Shown here: positions 11,656 to 23,540 of the stretch, in pieces | Numbering within the stretch: position 1 is the stretch's first letter | Layout: each line of letters begins with the position of its first letter | Source: Isochrysis galbana | Taxonomy: Eukaryota; Haptophyta; Isochrysidales; Isochrysidaceae | Assembly (NCBI GenBank): GCA_018136815.1 | Contig: CM030936.1 | Span: 1,586,569 to 1,650,568, forward strand | Length of the DNA stretch: 64,000 bases | Direction of reading: 5' to 3' | The notes under the pieces: generated by a model | Databases searched by the model: none | Told to the model about the DNA's origin: nothing | The model's input: the letters and a program-made list of their open reading frames with translations, nothing else | Position numbers and translations under genes: made by a program

Positions 11656-13566
11656 ATGCTGTCCTATCGCTTGCTCACCGCTTTGCTCACGCTGTTCTCC
11701 CCGGCGTACGGCTCTCGGCTTCTCAGCCGGCGTGTGCTCTGTGCGGGAGCAGGCGCTGCCCTGCTCTCGCCGCTCCGGCCGGCGGGAGCTGGCGAGGCGG
11801 CTGCCTCGCCGCTCTGCGCGCCCGCTGTGTCCGTCCTCCGTCTGCCGGAGACTGAGCAGATGGTCGTGCTCGTCGGCACTGCGCACATATCAGAGGACTC
11901 GGCCAATCTCGTCCGCCAGGTAAAGAGCAGTAGGCGGGCTGGACCGTCCCTGCGCGCAACACGTGGGATGAGCGAATTGAGATGTGTCTGCTCTCTCACA
12001 CCGAGTGGATGGTTTGCTTGTGTGCCCATGCATTCAGCTCTGTGTCATGAGCAGACCCATGCTCATGCCACATGCGAGTCTTGTTGTTGACGCCACGCGG
12101 CGGCACATCCGTAGGTAATTCGTAGTTTGAAGCCGGAGGCGGTCATGGTCGAACTCGACGCGGGCCGCGCGAGCAAGCTCGTTTCGCGTATAGGCGCCTC
12201 AGCTGTGGGCCCTGCCGGCGATAGCCTCGCGACACCAGACGCGCCAAAGGCAGCGATTAAGGTTTGCTGACCCAATGACCCAATCTAGCCAGTAGTCTTT
12301 TGCTGTCTCCGTGGAGCTTAGCGGACACTTCTTGGCTGGATACATTGCATACACCCGGATAGTATGATGCTTGGCTAGTGTCCCGATGTGCAGTGCCACT
12401 CCGCATTGTCACTCCGCACTTCGCACCTCACATCGCCTGCCTCCATTCTGCAGCCTTCACCTGTTCCGGCTTCCTCACAAAGCTACTCCATGGGCGGCGT
12501 CGCTCGCCGTCTCATGCGCGGCGACACTGAAGGGGCGGGGGCCGAAGCCGTTGGTCTCGCCATCTCACAATTGTACAAGAACCTTGACTCGCTCGGCTTC
12601 AAATCAGGAGGTGAATTCGTCGCCGCCATCGAAGAGGTGTGTCCATCCTTTGCTATTTTCGATTCCTGGTTGTAAACCCCTTACGCTGAAACATGGCACC
12701 CTGACTCTTACTGAGCGTGGGACATCTGACACGCCCCTCCAGGCCAAGGCACTCGGTGCGACCGTCGTCCTAGGCGATCAAGACGCCTCCGTCACGCTCG
12801 GCCGGCTCCGTGATGCGATTCAAACACTTGCGCGTGATGGCACACTCGAACGGCTCGCGGCGGAGGCGTCAGCGCCGCCGCCCCCGCCTGGTGTCCCCCC
12901 TCCACCAGCCCCCCCGGCTCTGCGCCGGCTGATGGCCAGAACCAATGGAGCCCTCGGTGGAGGAGAAGGCATGCTATCCAGTCTGCCGGCTACCAATGAG
13001 GCGGGGAAGGTGCTCGAAAGCCGCGAAAGTGTGGAGGCAGCACTGGCCGTGATGCAAGAGCGGGACAACGTGCGGGCGCTCGTAGATTTTCTGCAGGAAA
13101 CGGTGCGGGCTCGGCCTGCTGTCGCCTACACTCGTGTCGTTCCCCACTCATGTTTTGCGAAATATGCGCCGCCGCACTTGCTACACCGGCTAGCTTCCCT
13201 AATGCCCCGCAGCGTCGCTTTACGTTGCGGGTCTCACTCATTACCACATCCATTTGACACTATCGGCCACAGGTCCCTCCACTTCATCAGGCATTGATCG
13301 CAGAGCGCGACGCCTACTTGGCACGCTCTCTACGCGCTGCTCTCGCTGATACAGGGGCCGCTTCTCCCACAGACGGGAACGACGGGCAGATCGCGACCCG
13401 TGCACCACTGCGCCACATTGTCGTTGGTGTAGTCGGCTTAGCACACATGGACGGCATCGAGGCGGCGTTGATGCGCGGAGGTCCGCAATACGAGGTTGGT
13501 CGAGGGCTCGTGGTCCCTGCACTCGCTGGAGTTGTTCGCGCCAAGCCAGCTGCGTGCGGTACTTAG
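11656..13566 (+). CDS. TraB/PrgY (GumN) family protein
   Basis: Five exons, about 11656-11919, 12115-12261, 12454-12636, 12743-13102 and 13273-13566, join in phase 0 to about 415 residues. The N-terminus (MLSYRLLTALLTLFSPAYGS) is hydrophobic and could be a signal or organelle-targeting segment. The TraB domain begins at about residue 69 with VVLVGTAHISEDSANLVRQ, continues with PEAVMVELDAGR, then LGFKSGGEFVAAIEE, a VVLGDQDASVTLGRL segment, and near the end ERDAYLARSL and HIVVGVVGLAHMDGI. These are the characteristic paired GxxHxx(S/G) blocks and the ExG.EF region. Animal and plant members (TRABD, TRB) are membrane-associated, and a metallopeptidase activity is proposed for relatives. A proline-rich insertion (PPPPPGVPPPPAPPA) lies in the middle. 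The last residues are weakly conserved, so a further 3' exon is possible. Confidence 0.85.
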
Positions 13567-14306
13567 GAGCGACGCTAATTGCCAGTCGCTCACCGACTAG
13601 CCGTATAGGCCTCGGCTGTCGAGGCTAGGGTCCGACTCCAATCAAAGATTTCAGGAACTGTTCTCAGATTTGCATGAGTATCGTGAGTACAACGACCGAC
13701 GATGAGCAAGCTTTACCACACATTCGCTCAGCTACGGTGCATTCATGCGCGTCAAGCTTTGGCCAAACTATTACCATGGGGCCGAAGGTTCCTACTCCAC
13801 ACCCCGTCCCCAAGGCGCCCGTCTGAGGAGAGAAGGGGAGTGTCCCTGGATAACGGTATACGTCGCTCGTCCTTATGCGCGACAGGCCAGCTTACACACC
13901 TCTCGCGATTCCTTGCCTTCTTCCCTGGCTACACCTTCATTTGAACGCCAAGATGGTCGCTGTAGTTCCCTCGAGCTCTACTTCGTAAATCCTACTCCTG
14001 GCCGCTCCATTTGGGGGAGAGATCGGGGTTTAGGTAGGTGGGTCGGTCTCGCGTGGAGTTGCCAATATTTGATTCTGCGACGACTAAAAGCTAGCCCCCG
14101 TGTATTGCGGAGTTGTCGAGACAGCGTCGGCAAAAGTTGTACCCATGCCTATCTGTACACATATTTATTTACGCGGGGATCCTACAATGGAGAGAGTGAT
14201 TTCAACGAGATATCGACGCGCAACCCAGCCCGAATCGAGTGACTGGCGTCTGTGTGGTTCCACATAGGTGAAGTGTCCAGTAAGCTCCAGGTATGTTGAT
14301 AACGTT
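13567..14306. other. intergenic DNA without a recognisable feature
   Basis: No ORF here shows conservation or domain signal. Composition is close to balanced, with no tandem repeat. It is the 3' flank of the TraB-family gene. Confidence 0.4.
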
Positions 14307-14420
14307 ATGTACGAAAACGCTAAGCGGACACAAAACACCGCTTCCTGCTCCACGGGCCCTGATGTCCATCGTAGTGTTGCCATGTTACGGGTAAAAAACT
14401 TTTCGCACACACCGTAAGAA
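14307..14420 (+). pseudogene. possible relic of the 510-860 ORF family
   Basis: The words AACGTTATGTACGAA and the following codons give MYENAKRTQNT, comparable to MYEGAMRPEAR at 510. The frame stops after about 36 codons. Only the start region is similar, so this is a weak call. It is followed at 14427-14455 by CCTGGCCCTCTTTTGACGGA, a module repeated at 46379. Confidence 0.25.
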
Positions 14421-14460
14421 AAAAAACCTGGCCCTCTTTTGACGGAACGCGACTTCTCTG

Positions 14461-15535
14461 CTGCCCTCCCCATGGTGGAAACCTCTACCATCAGTGCACC
14501 CATCATGGGAGGGCACTTCACAACCATCAATCTTCCCTGGAGAGCACCCCATGCCTCTGTTTCCCAACTTGTTGACACACTTGTTTTCTTCACCCCACTC
14601 TTGTGGGCCACAAGTACCTACAGCTCAGTGCCCTGCCTTGGGCCCTCTTTCAACACTAGACTCCCTCTCCCACTCCCCCTTCACACCACAACCAATCCAA
14701 ACAGCACGAACCCCCTCACCCTCTGTTTCAAGCACCAAAAATTTCAACTCAAGACCCATGTTGATACACTTGCTCGTTTTCACCCCACTCTTGTGGGCCA
14801 CAATTACCTACAACTCAGTGCCCTGCCTTGGGCCCTCTTCCAACACTTCACTCCCTCTCCCACTGCCTCTTCCAACTACAACCAACCCAAGAAGCACAAA
14901 CCCCCTCGTCCTCTGTTTCAAGCACCAATAATTTCGACTCAAGACAAGAGGGAGGACATGTCTTGAGGCGGCGTCGCTGCCCATGCCTAGCGCAAGGGTA
15001 TAGCGCCCCCACTCAGACATCTCCTTCCCCACAGCTCCTCTCTGAGGAGTTGCTCCTCTCCACCCTCATGATCCCCACGATCCTCCGCGATTGAACGCTT
15101 TTCCATGCGGTGGGGGTGATGGTGATTGAGCGCGTTCCACGTGTAGGCTGATGGTGATTGAACGCTTTTCCATGCGGTGGGGGTGATGGTGATTGAACGC
15201 GTTCCACGTGTAGGCTGATGGTGATTGAACGCTTTTCCATGCGGTGGGTGATGGTGATTGAGCGCGTTCCACGTGTAGGCTGATGGTGATTGAACGCTTT
15301 TCCATGCGGTGGGGGTGATGGTGATTGAACGCGTTCCACGTGTAGGCTGATGGTGATTGAACGCTTTTCCATGCGGTGGGTGATGGTGATTGAGCGCTTC
15401 TCGCCTCATAAGGGGGGAAGGGTGCTTGTGCTTGCGCTTGCCGCGGCAGGGTGTCCTGTCTTGAGTGAACGCTAGTCCCGTTCCTTTGCCGCGCCGCGAT
15501 CCATAAAAATTTGTTAAAAATTTAAAATTTACTAC
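14461..15535 (+). repeat. dispersed repeat R3, copy 1 (interrupted by minisatellite)
   Basis: The segment from CTGCCCTCCCCATGGTGGAA to GAGTTGCTCCTCTCC (14461-15061) and the segment from AGGGGGGAAGGGTGCTTG to TTAAAAATTTAAAATTTA (15411-15535) match 22227-23062 closely in order and orientation. Inside the repeat a unit of about 195 bp (CCCCACTCTTGTGGGCCACA...) is itself duplicated. In this copy the minisatellite block at 15062-15408 stands where copy 2 has unrelated unique sequence. Apparent ORFs through the repeat are not conserved genes. Confidence 0.85.
15062..15408 (+). repeat. minisatellite block B
   Basis: Same two modules, same period and same start and end words as block A at 950-1306. 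It starts ACCCTCATGATCCCCACGAT and ends GAGCGCTTCTCGCCT. It sits inside repeat R3. Copy number differs slightly from block A. Confidence 0.9.
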
Positions 15536-15697
15536 TACGACGACGACTACTACTACACTACCACTACTACTACGCTACTACTACTACTACTACTACTACT
15601 CTACTACTACTACTACCACTACTACTACTACCACTTCTACTGCTGCTGCTGCTGCTGCTGCCGCCGCTGCCGCTGCTGCCGCTGCTGCTGCTGCTGC

Positions 15698-15749
<52 letters not shown>

Positions 15750-15845
15750 ACGACTTTGTACTACTACTACGACTACGACGACTACTACGACCACGACGAC
15801 TACTATTGCTACTACTACTATGACGACGACACTACTCTACATGAT
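15536..15845 (+). repeat. trinucleotide microsatellite (CTA/CTG/CGA)n
   Basis: About 300 bp of imperfect trinucleotide repeat: ACTACTACGACGACGACTAC-type units at the left, a CTG/CCG core at 15645-15750, then ACGACTACTACGAC units at the right. It lies about 400 bp upstream of UTP13. The long Ser/Val-type ORFs it produces are artefacts. Confidence 0.9.
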
Positions 15846-16020
15846 GAGAATATGAGAATCGTGTGTGTGGGCCGGCGACGCGGCGCTCGCTCTCCGGCCG
15901 CCCGGCGCGGGGACGGGGGAGGGCGGGGGAGAGCTTCTCAGAGCTCTCTGGGTACAGTACTTGTAGAGAGTAGGTCCGACGATGGGAGGAGAGATTAGAA
16001 GAATATGGCAGAGAGATGAG

Positions 16021-16236
16021 AGAACAGGGGGGGGGGGGGGGGGGGGTTCCGCTCGAGTTGCAGAGGAGAGAGGGCCGCCGCTCCGTCGCTCTCGGCTCGC
16101 CCTCCCTCCCTCCCTTCCCCCCCCCCCCCTCTCGCTCCCCCCTCTTCCTGCCTTCCTCTCCTCCCCCCCCCCCCCCTCTCCCCTTTCCCCTCTCCTCCTT
16201 CCCTCTCTCCGTGGTCGCTTCGCTGATTGCCCTGCA
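16021..16236 (+). promoter_or_regulatory. UTP13 upstream region: G-run and CT tract
   Basis: An uninterrupted run of about 20 G at 16027-16047 is followed by pyrimidine tracts with C-runs (16105-16200) that end about 30 bp before the ATG at 16237. The G-run could form a G-quadruplex. The CT tract resembles the 5' flanks of other genes here. Confidence 0.45.
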
Positions 16237-19200
16237 ATGTCCACCAGCGTAACCACATTCTCCGAGTTTGAGAGGTACGGCCGGTTGTACACTGGCGGCA
16301 AGGCAGCAGTGTGCTCTGGCGGCGCGACCCTCGTCTGCTGCTGTGGCGAGGAGCTCTCTCTACTCGACCTGGCCAGTGGCAAGCGGGTACTTTCGGTGAC
16401 GAGCGAGGCCGATGAGATCACTGCCTTTGCGCTCCACCCGCACAAGCCGCAGCTCCTCTCTGCTGGCCGCTCGAGGATGCTGAGGGCGTGGGAGTATGAC
16501 CTGCAGCAGAAGAGCTGCGCACAGCTCCGCGCGTGGAAGGCGCACAAGCTGCCCGTGATCGACATGGCATACGATGATACGGGTAGGCGCTATGCTGGCA
16601 TCGCTCTCCCTCTCCCGCTCACCACGCGACTAGCCCATCCCCTTCCTCCTCTGCCTGTAGGCACGCTCGTGGCGACCGCTGGTGCAGACGGCGCCGTGAT
16701 GGTGTTTGACGTGGACAAGGGCTTCTGCACACACGTGTTCCGGGGACATGACGGTGTTGTCCAACGGGTGCTCTTCCAGCCCTCTGCACTTCGAGTCGCT
16801 TCTTGTGGTGAGCCTTGGCACGACCAACTCTTGCCCGCGTGGATATTTTGGAGTCATGAGTCCTCCGCGACTCTCGTGCATGGCTGCGAAATGGCTCACC
16901 CTCTCTGGCCCAACCATCTCAATCCGATCCGCAGGCAACGATCACTCCATTCGTCTGTGGGACCTCAACACGCGTAGCTGTCTCTTCACGCTCGACGGCC
17001 ATGTGGGTGTCGCACGGGCCCTCGCCTTCTCCCCGGACGGTGGCACACTACTCACTGGTGGCGCCGACCAGATCCTCAACGTGTGGGATTTGTCGGCTGG
17101 CAAGCTCCAGGTGAATGCCGGTGTTTTGTGATTGTGATTCGAGTCCCATTCCGTGGAGCACAGCGGGGTCGCCTGGGTACTGCACGAGCTAGTCTGAGCG
17201 CGCCGCTTGGTGGATGCGCCGACTGCACATGCCGTGCGTATAGCATGTCCTCCCTTCCACACCCCTTTCACTTTGCACGTCAAGCCTGCCTCCACCCTGA
17301 CTCACACCGTGTTACCGATGCCGCCCAGTCATCCATCACCCTGCTCGAGTCCATCGAGTCCATTGCCATCGACCCAGCACCCATCGCGTCCGCTCCAAGG
17401 GCGAAGAAGGCCCCCTCGATCGCGCCGCCCACGCTGAGCTTCGTCACGGCAGGCTCGCGTGGCATCCTCCGCCGCTGGCGCGTAGGTTCAAATGCATGCG
17501 TTCTGGCGCAGCCTGACCCGCCAGCAGGAATCACACTCCCAGGACTCAAGTATCTGCTCCACTGCAATGCGGCATCGGCTGCGGGTGGCGCTAGCGCTTC
17601 GGGCCCTGGGTTAGTGGCAGTAACGGAAGATCACAACCTGCTGATTCATGCTAGCGAGTCTCTCACGCTCAACCGCACACTTGTTGGTTACAACGACGAG
17701 ATAACGGATCTCAAATTTGTTGCGAAGCCCCCTTCCTCCGCCGCGACCGACGGCGGCAACGCGTCGGGTACGGCACCCGCACAGCTCGCGGTGGCCACCA
17801 ACTCGGAGCAGATCCGCCTGTTCGAGTTGGGATCGATGGGCTGCCGGCTTCTCACCGGGCACTCCGACGTAGTGCTCTGCGTCGACGTGTCACGCAGCGG
17901 CTCCCTCATTGCATCTGCTTCCAAGGACAGCACCGTGCGGATCTGGGATGCGATAGTGGGGAACTGCGTCGGTCGATGCGTAGGCCATCTAGAGGCGGTC
18001 GGAGCCGTTGCTTTTGGGGGCAAGGAGGAGGCGCGCGGCAGCTCAGGTGGGGGTGGCGGCTCGCAGCCGCACGGCATCCCTTTCGTGCTCCTCTCCGCCT
18101 CGAAGGACAAGACGCTGAAGCGATGGGACCTCTCTCCTCTCCACGCTAAGCACAAGAAGACGGGGGCCGTGGCGAAGGACGCACCCGCGGCTAGCGCTGC
18201 GGAGGTTCCTCAGTTGCGTTGTTCATCCACTGTCCTAGCTCATGCAAAGGAGATTAACACGCTCGCTGTGGCTCCTAACGACCGTCTCGCTGTGACTGGG
18301 TCTCAAGATCGCACTCTGAAAGTTTGGTCACTTGTGTCGGCCGGCGGTGACAGCGCTCGGAACGGCGGGGCCGCCGCTATTGGTGGTGAGGCTCTTGCGG
18401 TGCTCAAGGGCCACCGGCGAGCGGTGTGGGCGTGTGCGTTCTCGCCCGTCGATCGAGTGGCCGCGTCCGGATCGGGAGATATGACGGTGAGCACCACGGC
18501 TGAGCCGCTCAAACTGTTCAGATGTGCTTGCCGAGCTGCTCGAGTACACTCGTGCAGCCACAAGCGTCCTTCTCCTGCACGTAGCGTCCCGCCCAAATGG
18601 AACCCGCCCCCATGTGGCGCCCCTGTGGTGTGCGATGAGTCGTCTCAGAATCACAGCGTCCGCCGCCTTCGCTCGGTCTCGCCGGGCTTGTCCTGACGGC
18701 TTGAGGCCTCCCTTGCCATCCTGTGCCTGCAGGTGAAGGTGTGGTCCATGGCGGATTACTCTTGCCTGCGTACCTTTGAGGGACACGTCTCCTCCGTGCT
18801 CAAGGTTCTCTTCCTTCGTGCCGGAACTCTCGTTGCCTCTTCAGGATCAGACGGGCTGGTACTGCACTGCGACGCCCATCGTCCTTCCGGACAACCCTTT
18901 CACCCTCGTCAACACCACCTAATTGAAGCACAACCAGACCCACCGTTGCCCTCTCTCCCTTCGGACCGACACGGCGTGTTGATTTTCCCGCTTAGGTGAA
19001 GCTTTGGAGCATCAAGTCATCTGAGTGCGTCTCCACCCTTGATGCCCACGAGGACAAGGTGTGGGCCCTCGACGCCTTCGAGGCGCGCGTCTCGGAATCG
19101 CCAGCTGGGGAGGATGGTGCTGGAAAGCGTGGCGGAAACACTGACGCAGGTGGAGCTGATGGGTTGGGCTTGGTGCACCTAGTATCCGGCTCGGCAGACT

Positions 19201-21343
19201 CCGTCATTGTCCGATGGAAAGACACGTCAGCGATGACCGCCGAGAAGGCAAGCGCCGAGTCTTCCAAACAGGTTGAGGAAGAGCAGAGGCTTGCGAATGC
19301 GCTCGCTACAGGTGCGCAAAAGCCGCCAAAGCCACGCCTTACATCGCTCTCTGCTCTATTGCGCACTTGCGTATATATGGCCTCACCTACATCACCTCAT
19401 TTATCATCTTAGGCGCCGCTTCCGCTGCTTTCGCGGCTGCGCTCTCTCTCCGCCGTCCGCGCGCCTTGCTGTCCGTCGTCTCATCACTCCGCTCAGACGA
19501 GGCGGGTGACCAAACCCTCCGAGATGCAGTCCGAGCCAACACTGCCGAATCCGACGCTCTCGGGTTCTGCCTCGAGTGCTCCCGTGACTGGTCAACGCGG
19601 GCGCAGCACGCCCTGAGTGCACATCGCTTGTTGCAAGCGATACTCAAGGTGAGGATACGGCTTGGCGATGCACACACTCCGCGTTCCTCACCCCAAGCGG
19701 GTCCATGCTGGCAGGTCGCAAGTGCATTCTAGCATCACACCACCGGACATGGGAATCGCTCAGCCGGCCAGTCCATCTTCACACTCGCTTGCGTGCATGG
19801 TTTCAGGAGGTACCCGCTGCCACGTTGGCGAAGGTGCCAAAAGCGAAGGAACTTCTCGAGGCCATTCTTCCATACGCTGAGCGCCACTTTGAAAGGATCG
19901 ACAGACTATTGGTAAGGAAGCGCCCCGGCCCGTCGTGAGGCGCACTTTTTGCCATGCACATACGGGGATCGATGATCGTAGGGATTTGGGCACACGCTCT
20001 CAAGCATCTAAACTTTTCTGCGGTCGGTGGGCGCGGAAGCAAGTCTCCAGCAAGCTGACGGCAGCCGGCCCCGTCGTAGTCACAACACGACAGCATTTTC
20101 CGCCCCCAACGTCACCTCACGACCTGACATCCTGCGCTAATAGGTGGGGACCCGGTTTGTCGGCTACATTCTCGCTACAATGCGGATGCTCGAGCCTGAT
20201 GCGCAGAGTATGGCTACCGTGGCTACATCCCAATCACTATTGGGTGTTGACCGCGCAGCTGTGCCTCGGGCTAGACGTGCCGGCGCACCCAAGCCTTCAA
20301 AAGATGGGTGGGGCACACAAAGCACCTCGGGTGCAGGCTCTGCTTCATCGGTGATGGTGGACGCTCTAGCGGCTCTCGGTGCTGCCTTGGACGAAGCTGG
20401 AGATGAGGGTGACACGTACAACAGCGAGGAGCCCGAGGCCGCCGATGAGGTTGCCAGCGCAAGTGACGACGTGTCGTCCGGTGGCGATGATGGCGTGCAA
20501 GTTCCCGAGGCACATGAGGGCAATGGCGTGGTAGGACGGTCACACACTCGATGGGAGTCGTCCAGCGACGGAGACAGCACGGAGGATGAGGACACTCACG
20601 TCCCCGAAGCTGCTGGAAACGCCGATCAATCATCGGGCGCTCACGAGCCAGGTGGGCCTCACAACGCTAAACATTCCGATGAAGGAAGTGACGAGGAAAA
20701 TTTGGCTGAAGCCACTAAAGAAAGCGATGACGAATCAGAGGAAGCCGCAGCGATGGGGTCGAAGCCAAATACGGGCAGAGCTCTAGGCTCGGGAAGGGAG
20801 CGTGCCAAGAACAAAGATACACCGGGCCATCGGGCAACGGCCATACCCGCCAAATCTCCTGTGAAAACGGCCACGTCCACACCAAGGGACCCGGCGCGCA
20901 CCAAGACTCCTGTCAAGACTCCCGAACGAAGTGCCCCGGCGAAAGCGTCGTCGTCAGCCAAACGGCTGGCGAAGAGAACACCGCCCATGGAATCTTACGA
21001 CGACTCCACAAGCATCACGACCCCTGTGGAGGCGACCGTAGAGGATGAGCCTGCGCCTCTACCCTCCACGAAATCAACCCCGTCGTCATCGAGGAAACCC
21101 TCTCCCCGACGCACTCGCGCCAAGACGGCTCGTGCGGCTGCTGCTGTCAAGCTCGCTGAGTCCGGCACCACAAAGGGATTAGTGAGCACAGACACCAAGG
21201 CGGGTGCCACCCCTGCCAAGACCAAGGCCACGCCAATAGCCTCCTCCGCAAAGCGTAAAGTCGCGGCCGCAACGCCACGTGAATCCTCCGAGGCGCCCTC
21301 GCGCCGCACAAGATCCAAGCTGCGTGGGCCCACCGAGGATTAA
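16237..21343 (+). CDS. UTP13: U3 snoRNP / SSU processome WD40 protein UTP13 (TBL3)
   Basis: Nine exons fit in phase: 16237-16582, 16661-16807, 16935-17110, 17329-18486, 18733-18858, 18996-19311, 19413-19648, 19807-19911 and 20144-21343, giving about 1,269 residues. Twin WD40 propellers are seen as repeats ending in W-D/W-S: AGADGAVMVFD, GNDHSIRLWDL, GGADQILNVWDL, SASKDSTVRIWD, SASKDKTLKRWDL, GSQDRTLKVWSL, VKVWSM and LVKLWSI. The Utp13-specific C-terminal domain follows: CSRDWSTRAQHALSAHRLLQ, AILPYAERHFERIDRLL, VGTRFVGYILATM. UTP13 acts in the nucleolus in early 18S rRNA maturation within the UTP-B subcomplex. Unusual: after the domain there is a tail of about 350 residues, first acidic (many E/D), then Lys/Pro/Thr-rich (KTPVKTPERSAPAKASSS) and ending in a basic RRTRSKLRG motif. 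Typical animal or fungal UTP13 lacks it. Confidence 0.93.
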
Positions 21344-22226
21344 GGCGAGCGTTCCCGGTTGGCGAATGCTACTCGGTACCCCGCGTCGAGGGTTGACCGA
21401 TAGCTAGTCCTCCAACATAGCTGCGAGCTCTTTTCGCTAAATGGGAATGGCATAGACAATGCCGCTGGTCGCCTCCGCCTCGAAGCTAAGTGAACGAGGG
21501 GCCCTGGAGGGTCCATGTTCATGTTCGTGTCCCATGAGCATGCGCTAGGAGTCGAGCTCGCACCTTTGCAAGAGGCGAGAGTAAGAGGATGAGGGTGCGG
21601 ATGCTGCCCATGCCCATGCAGCATCCGTGCACCATGCATGATGCATGCCCTTCCAAAATCAGATGGCCTCTGGTCGCGGGTATCCGTCGTCCGATTTTCA
21701 ACTCTAGCCCCTTCCACTTGCACCAAATGAGAAAAAGACGTAGTAGTAGTAGTATCGCACAACTAGGCGGATACTCTACTCTAGAAATTTTATCCTGCAC
21801 AAGAAGCTCAAGCTACTCCTACTAGAAGCTTTTTGAGACGTCTGCCACATAAGACAAAAAATTCTTAATAGCCTCGCCGCGCGCGCGACTCTGCACCTTA
21901 ACTATGCAGCCACGCCCGCTGAACTATTGTTATAGTTTGAACTATGGAGCGTGCCGCGACCGCTCCCGAGCCCCAGGCGACCCTCGCCACCGCGCCCCAC
22001 CTGGGACGCCCCATGCCGCCCGAGGCGGCTCGTCAGAAAGCCCTCTCAGAGCCCATCCAGCCCATCCAAACCACGCCCGCGCAAGCGCGCGGGGTGGCGA
22101 GCACTGGCACCGAACAGGTTGCCCCCATGGCTCTGCGTAGCATGCAGGGGGTCTTTGAGACCCCCTCCAACAGTGGGAAACCCTCTCACCCCAAGAGCAC
22201 CTCATGTGGGAGGGCGGCTCAGCTGC
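21344..22226. other. intergenic DNA with repeat ends
   Basis: 21344-21930 has no feature beyond short direct words. At 21925-22040 ACTATTGTTATAGTTTGAAC followed by CTATGGAGCGTGCCGCGACC is related to 9755-9900 and to 33190-33240 (CTATCGTTATAGTTTTAGCG / ATGGAGCGCGCGCCGACCGC). This is probably the terminus of a dispersed MITE-like family. No gene. Confidence 0.4.
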
Positions 22227-23062
22227 CCTCCCCATGGTGGAAACCTCTACCATCAGTGCACCCAACATGGGAGGGCACTTCACAACCATCAATCTCCTAC
22301 GGAGAGCAACTTGTGCCTCTGTTTTTCAACATGTTGACTCACTTCTCGTTTTCACCCCACTCCTGTGGGCCACAAGAACCTACAACTCAGTGCCCTGCCT
22401 TGGGCCCTCCTTCAACACTTGACTCCCTCTCCTACTCTCCCTTCCCTCTAGAACCAACCCAAACAGCACGAACCCCCTCGCCCTCTGTTCAAAGCACCAA
22501 AAATTTCAACTCAAGACCCTTGTTGATACACTTCACGTTTTCACCCCACTCTTGTGGGCCACAATTACCTACAACTCAGTGCCCTGCCTTGGGCCCTCTT
22601 CCAACACTTCACTCCCTCTCCCACTCCCTCTTCCAACTACAACTAACCCAAGAAGCACAAACCCCCTTGCCCTCTGCTTCAAGCACCAAAAATTTCGACT
22701 CAAGACAAGAGGGAGGACATGTCTTGAGGCGGCGTCGCTGCCCATGCCTAGCGCAAGGGTATAGCGCCCCCACTCAGACATCTCCTTCCCCACAGCTCCT
22801 CTCTGAGGAGTTGCTCCTCTCCCTCCCATTAGGCCCCCTTGCCTGCGAGACCAGAACAGGATCCTGGCGTAGGGGGCTGTCTGAGTGTGGAGGGAGGGGC
22901 GCTCTGGCTAGCGCAGGTAGAAAGCTAGTGAAGAGCTGGGTGGCATAAGGGGGAAGGGTGCTTGCGCTTGCCGCGGCAGGGTGTCCTGTCTTGAGTGAGC
23001 GCTAGTCCCGTTCCTTTGCCGCGCCGCGACCCATAAAAATTTGTTAAAAATTTAAATTTATG
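22227..23062 (+). repeat. dispersed repeat R3, copy 2
   Basis: About 835 bp matching 14461-15535 without the minisatellite. It contains the same duplicated unit of about 195 bp. Between GTTGCTCCTCTCC (22829) and AAGGGGGAAGGGTGCTTG (22948) it has about 120 bp of its own sequence. A 334-codon ORF spans it but follows the repeat, not a protein family. Confidence 0.85.
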
Positions 23063-23540
23063 CAGCCACGCCCGCTGCTCTCGCCCCCCTTCCACCTGCC
23101 TTGCGGCCCGTCCCCTCGTGCGCTACCTAGGGGCTGGGTGTATAGGGTTCCCTGCAGCAGACGGTGTGCTGCCCGATCCCCGATAGGGTTTCCTCTATCT
23201 ACTTCCTCCTGCCTCCTGCGCCATCGGGCTATCGGTTCATTGCGTTATCCTTTTGCATCAGGGGAACAAGTGGCTGTGTATCAGCGTCTTAGCGGGTTGA
23301 CGGATCCGAGGCTACCACTACCTCAGATGGGAACAGAGGGGACGGAAGGGAAGCGGCGAGAGGCGCGGCGGAAGTTGGGGGGTGGCCAATGACGGGCTCA
23401 CCCGCCTCCAGAGGGGGCAGGGAGGCGGGCTTAGGAGAGGCAGGGCGAGGCGACGGGGCGGACATGGCGAGAACGGGAGCGAGGGTGGGAGTGAGTGCGC
23501 GGCGGAGGTTGTTGAAAGATGGGTTGTAGAGCGAGTGTTG
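23063..23540. other. GC-rich intergenic DNA
   Basis: G-rich on the plus strand from 23330 to 23500. No protein-like ORF or tandem structure. Confidence 0.4.

Noticed and set aside
15570-15794. Ser/Val-rich ORF
   Set aside because: Direct translation of the trinucleotide microsatellite.
17083-17328. In-frame extension of UTP13 exon 4 into the preceding sequence
   Set aside because: It contains a normal donor at 17111 and acceptor at 17328, and the protein resumes with UTP13-like sequence only after 17329.
21944-22948. 334-codon ORF
   Set aside because: It follows dispersed repeat R3, is matched by a differently framed ORF in the other copy and shows no domain.
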